Part shown: positions 10,495 through 17,642 of the stretch, piece after piece
Layout: every line of letters starts with the position of its first letter
Numbering within the stretch: the stretch's first letter is position 1
Source of the DNA: Gammaproteobacteria bacterium
GTDB taxonomy: Bacteria > Pseudomonadota > Gammaproteobacteria > Pseudomonadales > Azotimanducaceae
Direction of reading: 5' to 3'
NCBI GenBank assembly: GCA_002725995.1
Contig: PBRQ01000037.1
Span: 1-64,000, forward strand
DNA length: 64,000 nucleotides
The notes under the pieces: generated by a model
Told to the model about the DNA's origin: nothing
Databases searched by the model: none
What the model saw: only the letters and a program-made list of their open reading frames with translations
Translations under genes and position numbers: made by a program

Positions 10495-11559
10495 CTAGTT
10501 TATTTTGAGCGAATCCTTGGCGGCGTGCAGTGCTGCTCCCTCACGGAAAAGGTGTGCTGCATTGGTGTAGTTAGACAGCGCATCTGCCGCTAACATCACG
10601 GCTCCGGCGGTCCAGGTTGGTTTTTCCAGGGGCCAGATGACCTTGTCCTGTAAGGCATAGCCTGTCCAGTAGGAGCCATCCTCATCCCTGAACTGGTGCA
10701 GCCAGCCAAACAGTTCGATAGCCCTGGCATTCTCGCCAGCGGCAAGAAGTGCCATGACCAGTTCGCAGGATTCTGCCACCGTAACCCAAGGCTCATCATT
10801 TACACAGCGACTGCCCATGTCACGAATTACGAATTCATCCCACCTTGAGAGCAGGTGTTGTTTTCCTTGTCGCCCCTTTATAACGCCAGTCAGCACCGGG
10901 TAAAACCAGTCCATGGCAAAGCGGCTTTTACTATCCCAGGTTCTGTCAAAACAATCCGGGTGTGTAGTCAACGCATTACCGAGTTTGGTGCGTGCCAGCG
11001 CCCAGTCACTTACTTTGATATTCAGTTTAGTAGCAATATTGAGCGCACATTCGAAGCTCTTATAGATACTGCTGCAACCTGTTATCAGTGAGTCTTCACG
11101 GATTCCGAGCCTGGTATCTTCTGCCCAGTAGATCTGACCGTGGCTACCCTGAAGCCGAAGTACAAATTCCATTGCTGATTCAACGACGCCCCACATGGAC
11201 TGCAGAAAGTCCTGCTCGCCGGTAACAAGATAGTAGTGCCAGACACCTGTTGCAACATAAGCCACAAAATTGCTTTCAGCCCGTGTCCCGTCTTCAACCT
11301 CTCCGTTCTTGTAGGCTGCAAGCCAACTGCCGTTTGGAAGCTGGTTGGTCTTTAACCAGTAGTATGCCTGTTTGGCCTCATCGTAGCGGCCGCCAATGGT
11401 CAGTCCCATTGCTGCTTCGATATGATCCCAGGGGTCAAAACATGAGTCCTCGAACCAGGGGATTGAACCATCGTGCTGCTGAATGTGAGCAATGTAGTCA
11501 ACCGTATCCTTAAAATACTCTTTAGGGAAAAACCCCTTCGACACGTAAACCTTAGTCAT
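10495..11559 (-). CDS. Alpha/alpha-toroid protein, prenyltransferase/squalene-oxidase-like
   Basis: A 354-residue soluble protein with repeated helix pairs and QW-like turns (QQHDGSIPW, LPNGSWLAAY, RDEDGSYWTGY), as in the six-hairpin and squalene/hopene cyclase toroids. I see no DxDD or DXDTAE cyclase motif, so terpene cyclisation is unlikely; a glycan- or lipid-acting role fits better. Its start overlaps the stop of the methyltransferase gene by 4 bases (ATGA), and it is the last gene of the glycosyltransferase-methyltransferase-toroid unit. That tight coupling suggests the three act on one product. Fold fairly sure, reaction unknown. Confidence 0.65.
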   Translation of the reverse strand: MTKVYVSKGFFPKEYFKDTVDYIAHIQQHDGSIPWFEDSCFDPWDHIEAAMGLTIGGRYDEAKQAYYWLKTNQLPNGSWLAAYKNGEVEDGTRAESNFVAYVATGVWHYYLVTGEQDFLQSMWGVVESAMEFVLRLQGSHGQIYWAEDTRLGIREDSLITGCSSIYKSFECALNIATKLNIKVSDWALARTKLGNALTTHPDCFDRTWDSKSRFAMDWFYPVLTGVIKGRQGKQHLLSRWDEFVIRDMGSRCVNDEPWVTVAESCELVMALLAAGENARAIELFGWLHQFRDEDGSYWTGYALQDKVIWPLEKPTWTAGAVMLAADALSNYTNAAHLFREGAALHAAKDSLKIN

Positions 11560-12287
11560 GTTTGATCCCCGGTTTTCACAAAGTACATCACTACACTCTT
11601 CCCCATAATTGGATTTAGCAGCAGGTCCAGCCAGTAGGTCAGTTTTGGTTTGCTCATCAGGTCCCAGATCAGAAACTTGTGATAGATTTGTACTGCTTTG
11701 GCTTCACTACCTTCTCTCCAGAACAAACACTTTAGCCACCAATAGGGCACGTGTAACGAATGTGCGTGATGGCGTTTATAGTGGACGAATCCCGAGCCTT
11801 CAATATCACGCCGCAGATCACCGGCATTGAATATTCTGATATGACCTCCTTCCTCCGCATGATATTCATCGCTTAGTTGCCAGCATATCCATTCTGGAAA
11901 AAACCTTGGCACGCTGGCTGCAAATATTCCCTCCGGTTTGAGAATCCGGTTTATCTCGGTTAAGACGGCGCGATAGTCCGGGATGTGTTCCAGGACCTCA
12001 GAACATATTACCTTGTCAAATGAATGCTCACCAAATGGCAACTGGCTCCCATTTGCTATCGACATTACCAGGCTCTTTTCTGTTTTCTCCGGCTCTTCAA
12101 ATTCGGCAAACCGCTCCTTTGTAGTCTGTAGGTCCTTGAGCGAAAGGTCGATACCAACAGACTCAACATTCTTCTCCATGTAGGCAGTTATGGCATGACG
12201 ACCCTCTCCACAACCAAGGTCGAGGATGCGATCATTGTCCCGTAGACGCAGATGGTCAAAGTTAATAGTTTGGAGCGACACGCTCAT
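11556..12287 (-). CDS. Class I SAM-dependent methyltransferase
   Basis: A Rossmann-fold methyltransferase with the SAM-binding motif I as ILDLGCGEG, the acidic motif II in VGIDLSLKDL, and post-motif sequences CSEVLEHIPDY and RILKPEGIFAASVP. The C-terminal third has aromatic, hydrophobic stretches (PYWWLKCLFW) that may contact a membrane or lipid. The start is uncertain: ATG at 12287 is given, but GTG at 12281 has an AGAGG at good spacing and GTG at 12299 is also open. Its 5' end overlaps the end of the glycosyltransferase gene, so the two are translationally coupled. The methyl acceptor is unknown, probably a glycan or glycolipid. Confidence 0.88.
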   Translation of the reverse strand: MSVSLQTINFDHLRLRDNDRILDLGCGEGRHAITAYMEKNVESVGIDLSLKDLQTTKERFAEFEEPEKTEKSLVMSIANGSQLPFGEHSFDKVICSEVLEHIPDYRAVLTEINRILKPEGIFAASVPRFFPEWICWQLSDEYHAEEGGHIRIFNAGDLRRDIEGSGFVHYKRHHAHSLHVPYWWLKCLFWREGSEAKAVQIYHKFLIWDLMSKPKLTYWLDLLLNPIMGKSVVMYFVKTGDQT

Positions 12288-13575
12288 CCTCTCTAACACC
12301 AGGCAAACCGGAGTAGAATTCCACCAGCTCCTGTGCAGCCCCTTGCCAACTGAACAACTCGACGATCCTTGCTCTGGCTTTCCTGCTGAGTTGTTCTTGT
12401 TTTTCAGGGTCAGCTAACAATTTCCTAATGGCCTCAGCGATAGCCTGTTCATTCTGAACAGGCACAATTATGCCGCTGTTACCAACGACTTCGGGCAGGG
12501 CGCCACCATCTGTTGAAATCACTGGCAAACCACAGGCCATTGCCTCTCCGGCGGGCAAGCCAAAACCCTCATAAATTGACGGAACAACGACCAGCGTTGC
12601 TTCTGCGTATAACTCGACGAGTTCCTGTGTCGTTACGCCGGAAACAAAATGCAGGTGTTTTTCAATGCTGAGTTTACCGATAAGTTTCTTGGTCTCTCCA
12701 TCTTCCTTAAGTTTACCAAGCACCATAAGTTCTAACTGAGGATGGTCAGGAACAAGTAGTGCAACTGCCTTGAGCAGGTAATCCAGACCCTTCAGGGGTA
12801 TGTCGGCACTGGCTGTTGCCATAATCCGGAATGATTTTTTCTTTATCTCCGGCAGAGGTTTGAACACCTCAGTGTCAATGCCGTTGTGAATCACCTTGAT
12901 TTTTTTGGTGCTGATAGAAAAAGCATCAGCAATATCCCGTCGAGATGCCTTGGAAACTGTGGTCAGGTGATCGAGCTGTGGCACAACCTTTTTCTGCATG
13001 TTCAGAAACCAATGCCAGCGCCAGATCAGAATTTTGACCCTCCAACTCCTTGTGTTCTTGAGGGCTATTGCCAGATCACTGGTGATGGGATGATGAATGG
13101 TGGTAACAACTGGGATGCCCTTTTCCTGAAGTTGAAGCACCCCATAACACAAACTCTGATTGTCATGGACTATATCGTAATCAGGGTCTTCCCTTTCAAA
13201 ATACTGAACAAGCCTTCTGCCGAATGTGTAGGGTTCCGGGAATCCTCCCGTCAGCATACTGAACCATTCAAAAAAATCAGTGAATGACAAAAGGTGTCTT
13301 GGGCGAAGCTCAAGGGCATGGTGGTATTTTGGTTCAAACAGATTGAGGCTGGGTAATTTTATGAGGTTTACGCGCTCATCCAGTTGCGGGTAGGGTTGAC
13401 CAGAGATGACATCGACCTTGTGGCCTGCTTCGACAAGTGCCTTGCTCAAATAGTGAATGTAGATCCCTTGCCCACCGCTGTATGGATTACAGCGATAACC
13501 CACCAGGCAGATTTTCAATTTACGATCGAAAACAGGCACAGATAGGGGCGCTGTATTGTCGGCACTGGTAAGCAT
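12262..13575 (-). CDS. Glycosyltransferase family 4
   Basis: A 437-residue GT-B enzyme. The N-terminal acceptor domain starts LKICLVGYRCNPYSGGQGIYI, with the glycine-rich loop of retaining GT4 enzymes. The C-terminal donor domain has the EX7E signature in EGFGLPAGEAMACGLPVI. It would move a sugar from a nucleotide-sugar to a glycan, lipid or small molecule in the cytoplasm. It is the first gene of a three-gene minus-strand operon with a methyltransferase and a toroid protein. Donor and acceptor cannot be read from sequence. Confidence 0.9.
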   Translation of the reverse strand: MLTSADNTAPLSVPVFDRKLKICLVGYRCNPYSGGQGIYIHYLSKALVEAGHKVDVISGQPYPQLDERVNLIKLPSLNLFEPKYHHALELRPRHLLSFTDFFEWFSMLTGGFPEPYTFGRRLVQYFEREDPDYDIVHDNQSLCYGVLQLQEKGIPVVTTIHHPITSDLAIALKNTRSWRVKILIWRWHWFLNMQKKVVPQLDHLTTVSKASRRDIADAFSISTKKIKVIHNGIDTEVFKPLPEIKKKSFRIMATASADIPLKGLDYLLKAVALLVPDHPQLELMVLGKLKEDGETKKLIGKLSIEKHLHFVSGVTTQELVELYAEATLVVVPSIYEGFGLPAGEAMACGLPVISTDGGALPEVVGNSGIIVPVQNEQAIAEAIRKLLADPEKQEQLSRKARARIVELFSWQGAAQELVEFYSGLPGVREDERVAPNY

Positions 13576-13621
13576 GTATTTCTTGTCTCAATAAATAACT
13601 GCCCTCTAGGAGACAGTGAAA

Positions 13622-13650
13622 TTGCACCTTCTGGCTTGCTTTAGGTGCAA
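13622..13650 (-). terminator. Hairpin downstream of the HD-domain pseudogene
   Basis: The 8-bp arms TTGCACCT and AGGTGCAA are perfect inverted repeats around a 13-base loop. On the minus strand the stem is followed only by a weak T run (TTTC), so termination is possible but not strong. It also lies upstream of the glycosyltransferase operon. Confidence 0.4.
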
Positions 13651-13746
13651 AAGAGCAGGGATTTTACGAATTTCGCCGGAGAATTGCCAATTTGAGAGAT
13701 CTGCTGATAGTTGGCTCTGGCCGGCAAGGGTTATTTCATTTCTGGT

Positions 13747-14704
13747 CTAGGTTTCTGAGTTGTCCTTTACCCGGCGCAGGTCGCGTCGTTTGTCACTCTC
13801 CGTGACCTCCTTCACCTTGAACAGGGACTCTGCCTCAAGCCAGTGCTCATCCGCTTCGCGTCTCCCGGTCCGTAGGTTGGCGCCTCGTGTTCTTCTGTGA
13901 ATACATTGGCATAGATATTTGCCACACATTTCTGTCCTTCCTGGGTACGGTGCAGGAAACGAACATCTTCGGATATGAAAGGTGTTACAACAACCTTCCA
14001 GAAGAACTACGGGTAGCCTGCACGCAGGTCCGCGGCGGTGGTATAGCCCATCTTTGCTGCCTGCCCGGTTTCCTTAAACTCGACAAATAGTGCTGAAATT
14101 TAGCGAATATAGGACGGATCTGCCAACTGCCCGATAAGGTCTACAGCTCTGATCAGTCCAGGAAAATCAATTGAGCCCTGTTGATCACCATCGGTTGGGA
14201 CCGGAAAACGCGTTCACTCAATATTCTCGCATATTACGTAAACATCAACTGCGTCTTCCTTTCGAAGCGTTCTGAAATATACATTTTGGCGCGATCAACA
14301 TGGTACGGTGTCAGGAATGCATCTGTAAAACCGGGTGGTGGAGAGATCGTTTCGTACTCGCTGTTGATCGCATAGCGCCCATTCCGATCAGCGCGGCAGA
14401 TTCCGCGGATGTAGCCAATATCATGGTTTAGCAGTGAAATGACAAAGTGAACCCAGTCGGTCGCCGAAATACCCCCTTTAATCAGTATTTTCCCGCGAAG
14501 TATCTCCATGCCAACGGTGGTAATCATCATCGTGTGATTTGCATCGTGATAGGGTGCATCGCTATTGGAGATTATCTCAAGGGCGTTGCGGGTATTTGAG
14601 ATCGGCAGGTGAAGATTACTTTCATACTCACCATACACATTGACATAGTGCTCATCGGTTTCATCAAGGAAAGCTTCTATCACAACAGACCAGGCGTTAA
14701 ACAT
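13747..14704 (-). pseudogene. Decayed HD-domain metal-dependent phosphohydrolase
   Basis: The 5' half is open for 156 codons from 14704 and has the HD signature (YHDANHTMMITTVGMEILRGK, then LLNHDIGYIRGICRADR and TPYHVDRAKMYISERF). After a frameshift near 14236-14255 the family continues in a second frame with recognisable segments: TRFPVPTDGD, GLIRAVDLIGQLADPSYIR, ALFVEFKETGQAAKMGY and FLHRTQEGQKCVANIYANVF. That frame carries three in-frame stops: TGA at 14214-14216, TAA at 14100-14102 and TAG at 14007-14009. A further frame change near 13870 leads to a charged tail ending at 13747. The pieces are in order and cover what looks like a whole protein, so this is a degraded gene, not a chance match. 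HD proteins of this kind are metal-dependent phosphohydrolases of unassigned substrate. Confidence 0.85.
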
Positions 14705-14772
14705 TGGGTTCGTTCACCTTTATTTGGCTCCAACCGCATATTGTGTCTTGTCGTTCGGCTGAGTCACGCCAT

Positions 14773-14811
14773 ATTTGGATCTGGGATGGATTCTGATCCC
14801 TGAATCCAAAT
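14773..14811. repeat. Imperfect palindrome upstream of metR
   Basis: The left arm ATTTGGATCTGGGAT (14773-14787) and right arm ATCCCTGAATCCAAAT (14796-14811) pair apart from one mismatch and one bulged base. It sits between the decayed HD gene and metR, so it may be a hairpin terminator, an operator, or a leader structure. There is no clear T tract on either strand. Confidence 0.5.
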
Positions 14812-14841
14812 GAACAATTCTGTTGCCATGTTAAGTATACT

Positions 14842-14854
14842 TGAATGGCACTCA
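14842..14854 (+). promoter_or_regulatory. Possible MetR binding half-palindrome
   Basis: TGAATGGCACTCA matches the MetR consensus TGAA-N5-TTCA at seven of eight fixed positions and lies 18 bases upstream of the metR start. MetR is known to repress its own gene in enteric bacteria. A single short match could arise by chance. Confidence 0.35.
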
Positions 14855-14871
14855 TTTAATAGGTCAACCCA

Positions 14872-15798
14872 GTGATTGAACTCAGGCACTTGAGAACACT
14901 AATGGCGCTTCGAGATACGGGGAGTCTTGTAGAGGCTGCCGACAGGCTTTTCCTGACTCAATCTGCCCTGTCACATCAGTTAAAGGACCTCGAAGGCCGC
15001 ATGGGTTGTACCTTGTTCCAGCGCAAAACCAGGCCACCAAGATTCACCAGCGCTGGCCGTAGTCTGCTGAATCTGGCTGATGACATCATACCAATGGTTC
15101 GTGCTGCTGAACGGGATATTGTCAGGCTGGCGGGGGGGGAAGCGGGCCGGTTACACATCTGTATTGAGTGCCACAGCTGCTTTCAATGGCTGATTCCGTG
15201 TATAGATAGTTATAGGGGGGATTGGCCGGAAGTTGAGCTTGATCTGACCGGTGGTTTCAATTTTGCGCCACTACCGGCTCTGGTGCGTGGAGACCTTGAC
15301 CTGGTCATTACTTCCGACCCGGTCGAACTAGCTGGTATTCATTATGTACCGCTATTTCGTTATGAAGCCATGATGGCGCTGGCGAAGGACCATCGCCTGG
15401 CTGCTAAACCATTTCTGTTGCCGGAAGACCTGATGATGGAGACGCTGATTACGTACCCGGTAGATCGCAACAGGCTTGACATATTTACAAACTTTCTCGA
15501 CCCCCAGGACCTTGAGCCGGCTTCAGTCAGGACCGCGGAACTCACACCCATGATGGTGCAACTGGTGGCAAGTGGTCGCGGTATTGCGTGTCTGCCGAAC
15601 TGGGCTTTGACCGAGTACCTTGAGAGCGAGACCATTGTCGCAACTAAACTGGGTGAGTCTGGCCTGTGGTGCACACTGTTTGCAGCGATAAGGGAAGATC
15701 AGATGAGTTCACCATTCATGGAAGATTTCCTGAGCACGGCAGTGGAGACTTGTTTCTCCAATTTGACGGATATCAAGTCTGCTGCGAGTGAACTCTGA
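14872..15798 (+). CDS. metR: LysR-family regulator MetR
   Basis: A 308-residue LysR regulator beginning with a GTG. The winged helix (residues 1-60) reads LRHLRTLMALRDTGSLVEAADRLFLTQSALSHQL. The effector domain has the MetR-specific segment CIECHSCFQWLIPCIDSYRGDWPEVELDL. MetR uses homocysteine as co-inducer and activates methionine-synthesis genes such as metE and metH. No met gene is adjacent, so it acts on distant targets. A possible self-binding site lies just upstream, and a palindrome lies about 60 bases upstream. It converges on a small minus-strand transcription unit whose hairpin would also stop metR transcripts. Confidence 0.9.
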   Translation: MIELRHLRTLMALRDTGSLVEAADRLFLTQSALSHQLKDLEGRMGCTLFQRKTRPPRFTSAGRSLLNLADDIIPMVRAAERDIVRLAGGEAGRLHICIECHSCFQWLIPCIDSYRGDWPEVELDLTGGFNFAPLPALVRGDLDLVITSDPVELAGIHYVPLFRYEAMMALAKDHRLAAKPFLLPEDLMMETLITYPVDRNRLDIFTNFLDPQDLEPASVRTAELTPMMVQLVASGRGIACLPNWALTEYLESETIVATKLGESGLWCTLFAAIREDQMSSPFMEDFLSTAVETCFSNLTDIKSAASEL

Positions 15799-15811
15799 AC
15801 GACCATAAGTG

Positions 15812-15843
15812 AAAAGGCCCCAGGATGCATGCACCCTGGGGCC
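15812..15843 (-). terminator. Rho-independent terminator, GC-rich 9-bp stem
   Basis: The arms GGCCCCAGG (15816-15824) and CCTGGGGCC (15835-15843) form a perfect 9-bp stem with a 10-base loop. On the minus strand the stem is followed by TTTT, so it ends the small transcript described here. On the plus strand it may also stop metR transcription, with a poorer T run. Confidence 0.8.
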
Positions 15844-15916
15844 GTGTCTTACGTAGTGGGAGCAAGCTCCGAGTTAAAACAACCCGGAGGCTCCCCTAAT
15901 AGACTGACTATTGATG

Positions 15917-15931
15917 GGATCACCTCCTTTT
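15917..15931 (-). promoter_or_regulatory. Extended Shine-Dalgarno, 13-nt perfect anti-SD complement
   Basis: The minus strand reads AAAAGGAGGTGATCC; its last 13 bases are the exact complement of GGATCACCTCCTT at the 3' end of bacterial 16S rRNA. Ordinary ribosome binding sites pair over 4-6 bases. It sits inside the small transcription unit and precedes a short open frame. Confidence 0.7.
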
Positions 15932-16016
15932 ACATCAGGGAGCCAATTGGCATGTTCGACGGTTCCCCCTGGTTAGAACGATCGACACGATGGATATGAT
16001 CCTTATCCTGAAAGCT

Positions 16017-16045
16017 AATTTATAGGCAGGCAGGGTAACTGTCAA
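16017..16045 (-). promoter_or_regulatory. Sigma-70 promoter of the small transcription unit
   Basis: On the minus strand a perfect -35 TTGACA (16040-16045) is followed after 17 bases by TAAATT, or after 15 bases by TATAAA, as the -10. Transcription would start near 16010. It is one of the clearest sigma-70-like promoters I found in the window. Confidence 0.65.
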
Positions 16046-16112
16046 AGATCGAGTGCTGGATTCAGTGCTTCTCCATTATTGTGTGATTAGAAGGCGCTAA
16101 TGAATACGGACC

Positions 16113-16700
16113 TCATGGGATCAATACCTGGGAGGTCCAGGCTCCATCATCATAGGTGCAGAGTTGCCGATCGTGGATTCGATCCTGATGATTGAGGTCC
16201 AGTATATCGATCCTGTTTGCAGTAAGCTTAAGGCCAGAGACCATGGCCGGCGCCTGCATCTTTTCATGGTTCGTGCTTTGCTTCAGCTGGCTGATCTTAT
16301 CAGTGAGGATATCGCGTGAATCTATCGGTGAACTTTGGCTTCCAAGTTCCTCATAGGCTGAATCGAGATATTTGCTGCCGTCGGGGCGGTTTTGCCAGTT
16401 TTGAATGACGATAGACTGGTCAAGTTCCTCCAGGGTTCCTGAGATTCTGTATTGGCGAAGAACGCTGGCGTACCAGATCAGCATTTCATGCCCTGTTCCT
16501 TCTGCAAACGCGGTCCACTTGGGACTGGTTTTGTTCACAAATAAGGTGAAATAGTTTTCAGCGATATCTCTTAAAACCAATGTCCTGACGGTGGCCCTGC
16601 CGTTGGCATCCGCAAGTGCAAGAAAGCAGATATCAGCGTTGGTATCTGCCAGTTTCCTTGCCTGGTCTCGGTCAGTGGAGATGGCTCGTACCGGATCCAT
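16113..16700 (-). CDS. Pyridoxamine 5'-phosphate oxidase-like (PNPOx) protein
   Basis: A 195-residue split-barrel flavoprotein resembling PdxH. FMN-binding segments ATVRTLVLRD and LFVNKTSPKW are present, followed by MLIWYASVLRQYRISG, the WQNRPDGSKYLDSAYEELGSQSSPI region, and a C-terminal RIHDRQLCTYDDGAWTSQVLIP that parallels the PdxH tail. PdxH oxidises PNP/PMP to pyridoxal phosphate, but this protein is somewhat short and divergent, closer to the Alr4036-type PNPOx-like group, so vitamin B6 activity is not assured. It lies downstream of the membrane/coiled-coil gene at 16736-17574 on the same strand. Confidence 0.75.
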   Translation of the reverse strand: MDPVRAISTDRDQARKLADTNADICFLALADANGRATVRTLVLRDIAENYFTLFVNKTSPKWTAFAEGTGHEMLIWYASVLRQYRISGTLEELDQSIVIQNWQNRPDGSKYLDSAYEELGSQSSPIDSRDILTDKISQLKQSTNHEKMQAPAMVSGLKLTANRIDILDLNHQDRIHDRQLCTYDDGAWTSQVLIP

Positions 16701-16735
16701 GGAAATGTCTCCTTTTTATTTCCTGCAACTGTCGA

Positions 16736-17323
16736 TCATTCGAAAGAGTCAGGATCAAAGTCATAGGTACCGTAGGTAAATCCGTCCGGCGGTGAATCTC
16801 TGAAGGCCATCATTTTCTCGTAGATAAAGCCGTGTGCACTGCCCAAAAGCGAGTCGAGAATCATGCCATCGTCATCGCACTCCTCTGCTGCCATGATCAG
16901 CCGTTCCATATTAAAAACAAAATTCTCACTGTGACGAGTTCTGATCACCGTGCCGTAAAAAAGCTTGAAGGCGTAATTTTCGCCGTGCAGGAAATGGATT
17001 TGCATCATGGAGCGGGAGAATACTTCGGGGTCATCCTGGTTCATTACCGCCCAGAGGTCGGCTATCTTGTCCTGGGCAACATCACCTGAACTACCGGATG
17101 CCTGACTGGACAGATATAGGAAATCCATTATAGCTCCAAGCTTTTGTTTGACGCTCTCTGCAATGCGTAGGGAAGATACTTTTCTGGCATGAAGCTCGGT
17201 AGCTTTAATGGCTTTAGATTGAATTTCAGCCTGAGCTGCGGATTTTTGAATCTCGATATATTGCATTTTAATGGCATTAGTATTCTGCATCAGTTTCTTT
17301 TTCTGCAGAAAGTATCCAATCAC
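16736..17323 (-). CDS. C-terminal part of a frameshifted membrane/coiled-coil protein
   Basis: A 195-codon frame opening at a GTG (17323). Read further upstream in the same frame it continues as LAFLWLV before IGYFLQKKK, completing a transmembrane helix. A coiled-coil-like stretch follows (about residues 10-60, rich in Lys, Gln, Glu and Ala), then an acidic helical domain of unknown function. The missing N-terminal part is in another frame at 17320-17574. The two frames meet at eight consecutive C (minus strand) at 17341-17348; six or nine would join them. The original protein is therefore a two-helix membrane protein with a cytoplasmic coiled coil. Function not recognised. Confidence 0.6.
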   Translation of the reverse strand: MIGYFLQKKKLMQNTNAIKMQYIEIQKSAAQAEIQSKAIKATELHARKVSSLRIAESVKQKLGAIMDFLYLSSQASGSSGDVAQDKIADLWAVMNQDDPEVFSRSMMQIHFLHGENYAFKLFYGTVIRTRHSENFVFNMERLIMAAEECDDDGMILDSLLGSAHGFIYEKMMAFRDSPPDGFTYGTYDFDPDSFE

Positions 17324-17574
17324 CAGCCACAGGAACGCGAGGGGGGGGCAAAAGCGCCCTCAAGGAAACTGCCAGGCCGCTCGATTGGTGTCTGGCCAAT
17401 ATTCGCCCAGCCAATGGTGCCAGCTATGTAGATAGAGAGCGTGGTCAGCCAAAAGACAGTGAGACCCATGTCAAACCCAATACGCCAGTCCAGCGTATTG
17501 GCGTCATATATCGTGAAGGGCGATTCGCTGGATTGTGAATGAGTCACTTCTTCAGAATTGCCTGGGGTGGTCAT
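17320..17574 (-). CDS. N-terminal part of the frameshifted membrane/coiled-coil protein
   Basis: An 84-codon frame: a polar Ser/Glu-rich N-terminus, the segment YDANTLDWRIGFDMG, one transmembrane helix (LTVFWLTTLSIYIAGTIGW), a short loop, then GSFLEGAFA where the second helix should begin. At the C8 tract (17341-17348) the frame slips into a spurious tail and stops at 17320. With six or nine C the sequence would read GAFAP(P)LAFLWLVIGYFLQ and continue into the downstream frame. Either a real frameshift, a phase-variable tract, or a homopolymer sequencing error. Confidence 0.6.
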   Translation of the reverse strand: MTTPGNSEEVTHSQSSESPFTIYDANTLDWRIGFDMGLTVFWLTTLSIYIAGTIGWANIGQTPIERPGSFLEGAFAPPSRSCGW

Positions 17575-17642
17575 TTGTTTAATCGTGACAAGGTGAGTTA
17601 TCAGTTTAACTCAAGAAAAGTGAGCGGTCAGTGAGACCCGGG

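Larger units (their letters stand above)
15812..16010 (-). ncRNA. Small transcription unit (about 200 nt): sRNA or mini-gene with super-SD
   Basis: A near-consensus promoter (16017-16045) and a terminator (15812-15843) bracket a transcript of about 200 bases on the minus strand. About 80 bases in is a 13-base perfect complement of the 16S rRNA 3' end. Downstream, the frame of a GTG at 15921-15923 stays open for 24 codons and stops (TAA, 15849-15851) five bases before the terminator stem; its last residues are PPGCFNSELAPTT. No ATG, GTG or TTG lies at proper distance from the SD; the candidates are ATC (15913-15915) or ATA (15909-15911). It could be a tiny gene with a rare start codon or an RNA that binds the ribosome. 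I do not recognise a named family. Confidence 0.55.

Noticed and set aside
15914..15931. Plus-strand string identical to the 3' end of 16S rRNA (GGATCACCTCCTT)
   Set aside because: The sequence before it is unlike the rest of 16S rRNA. On the minus strand it works as an extended Shine-Dalgarno between a promoter and a terminator, which explains it better than an rRNA fragment.
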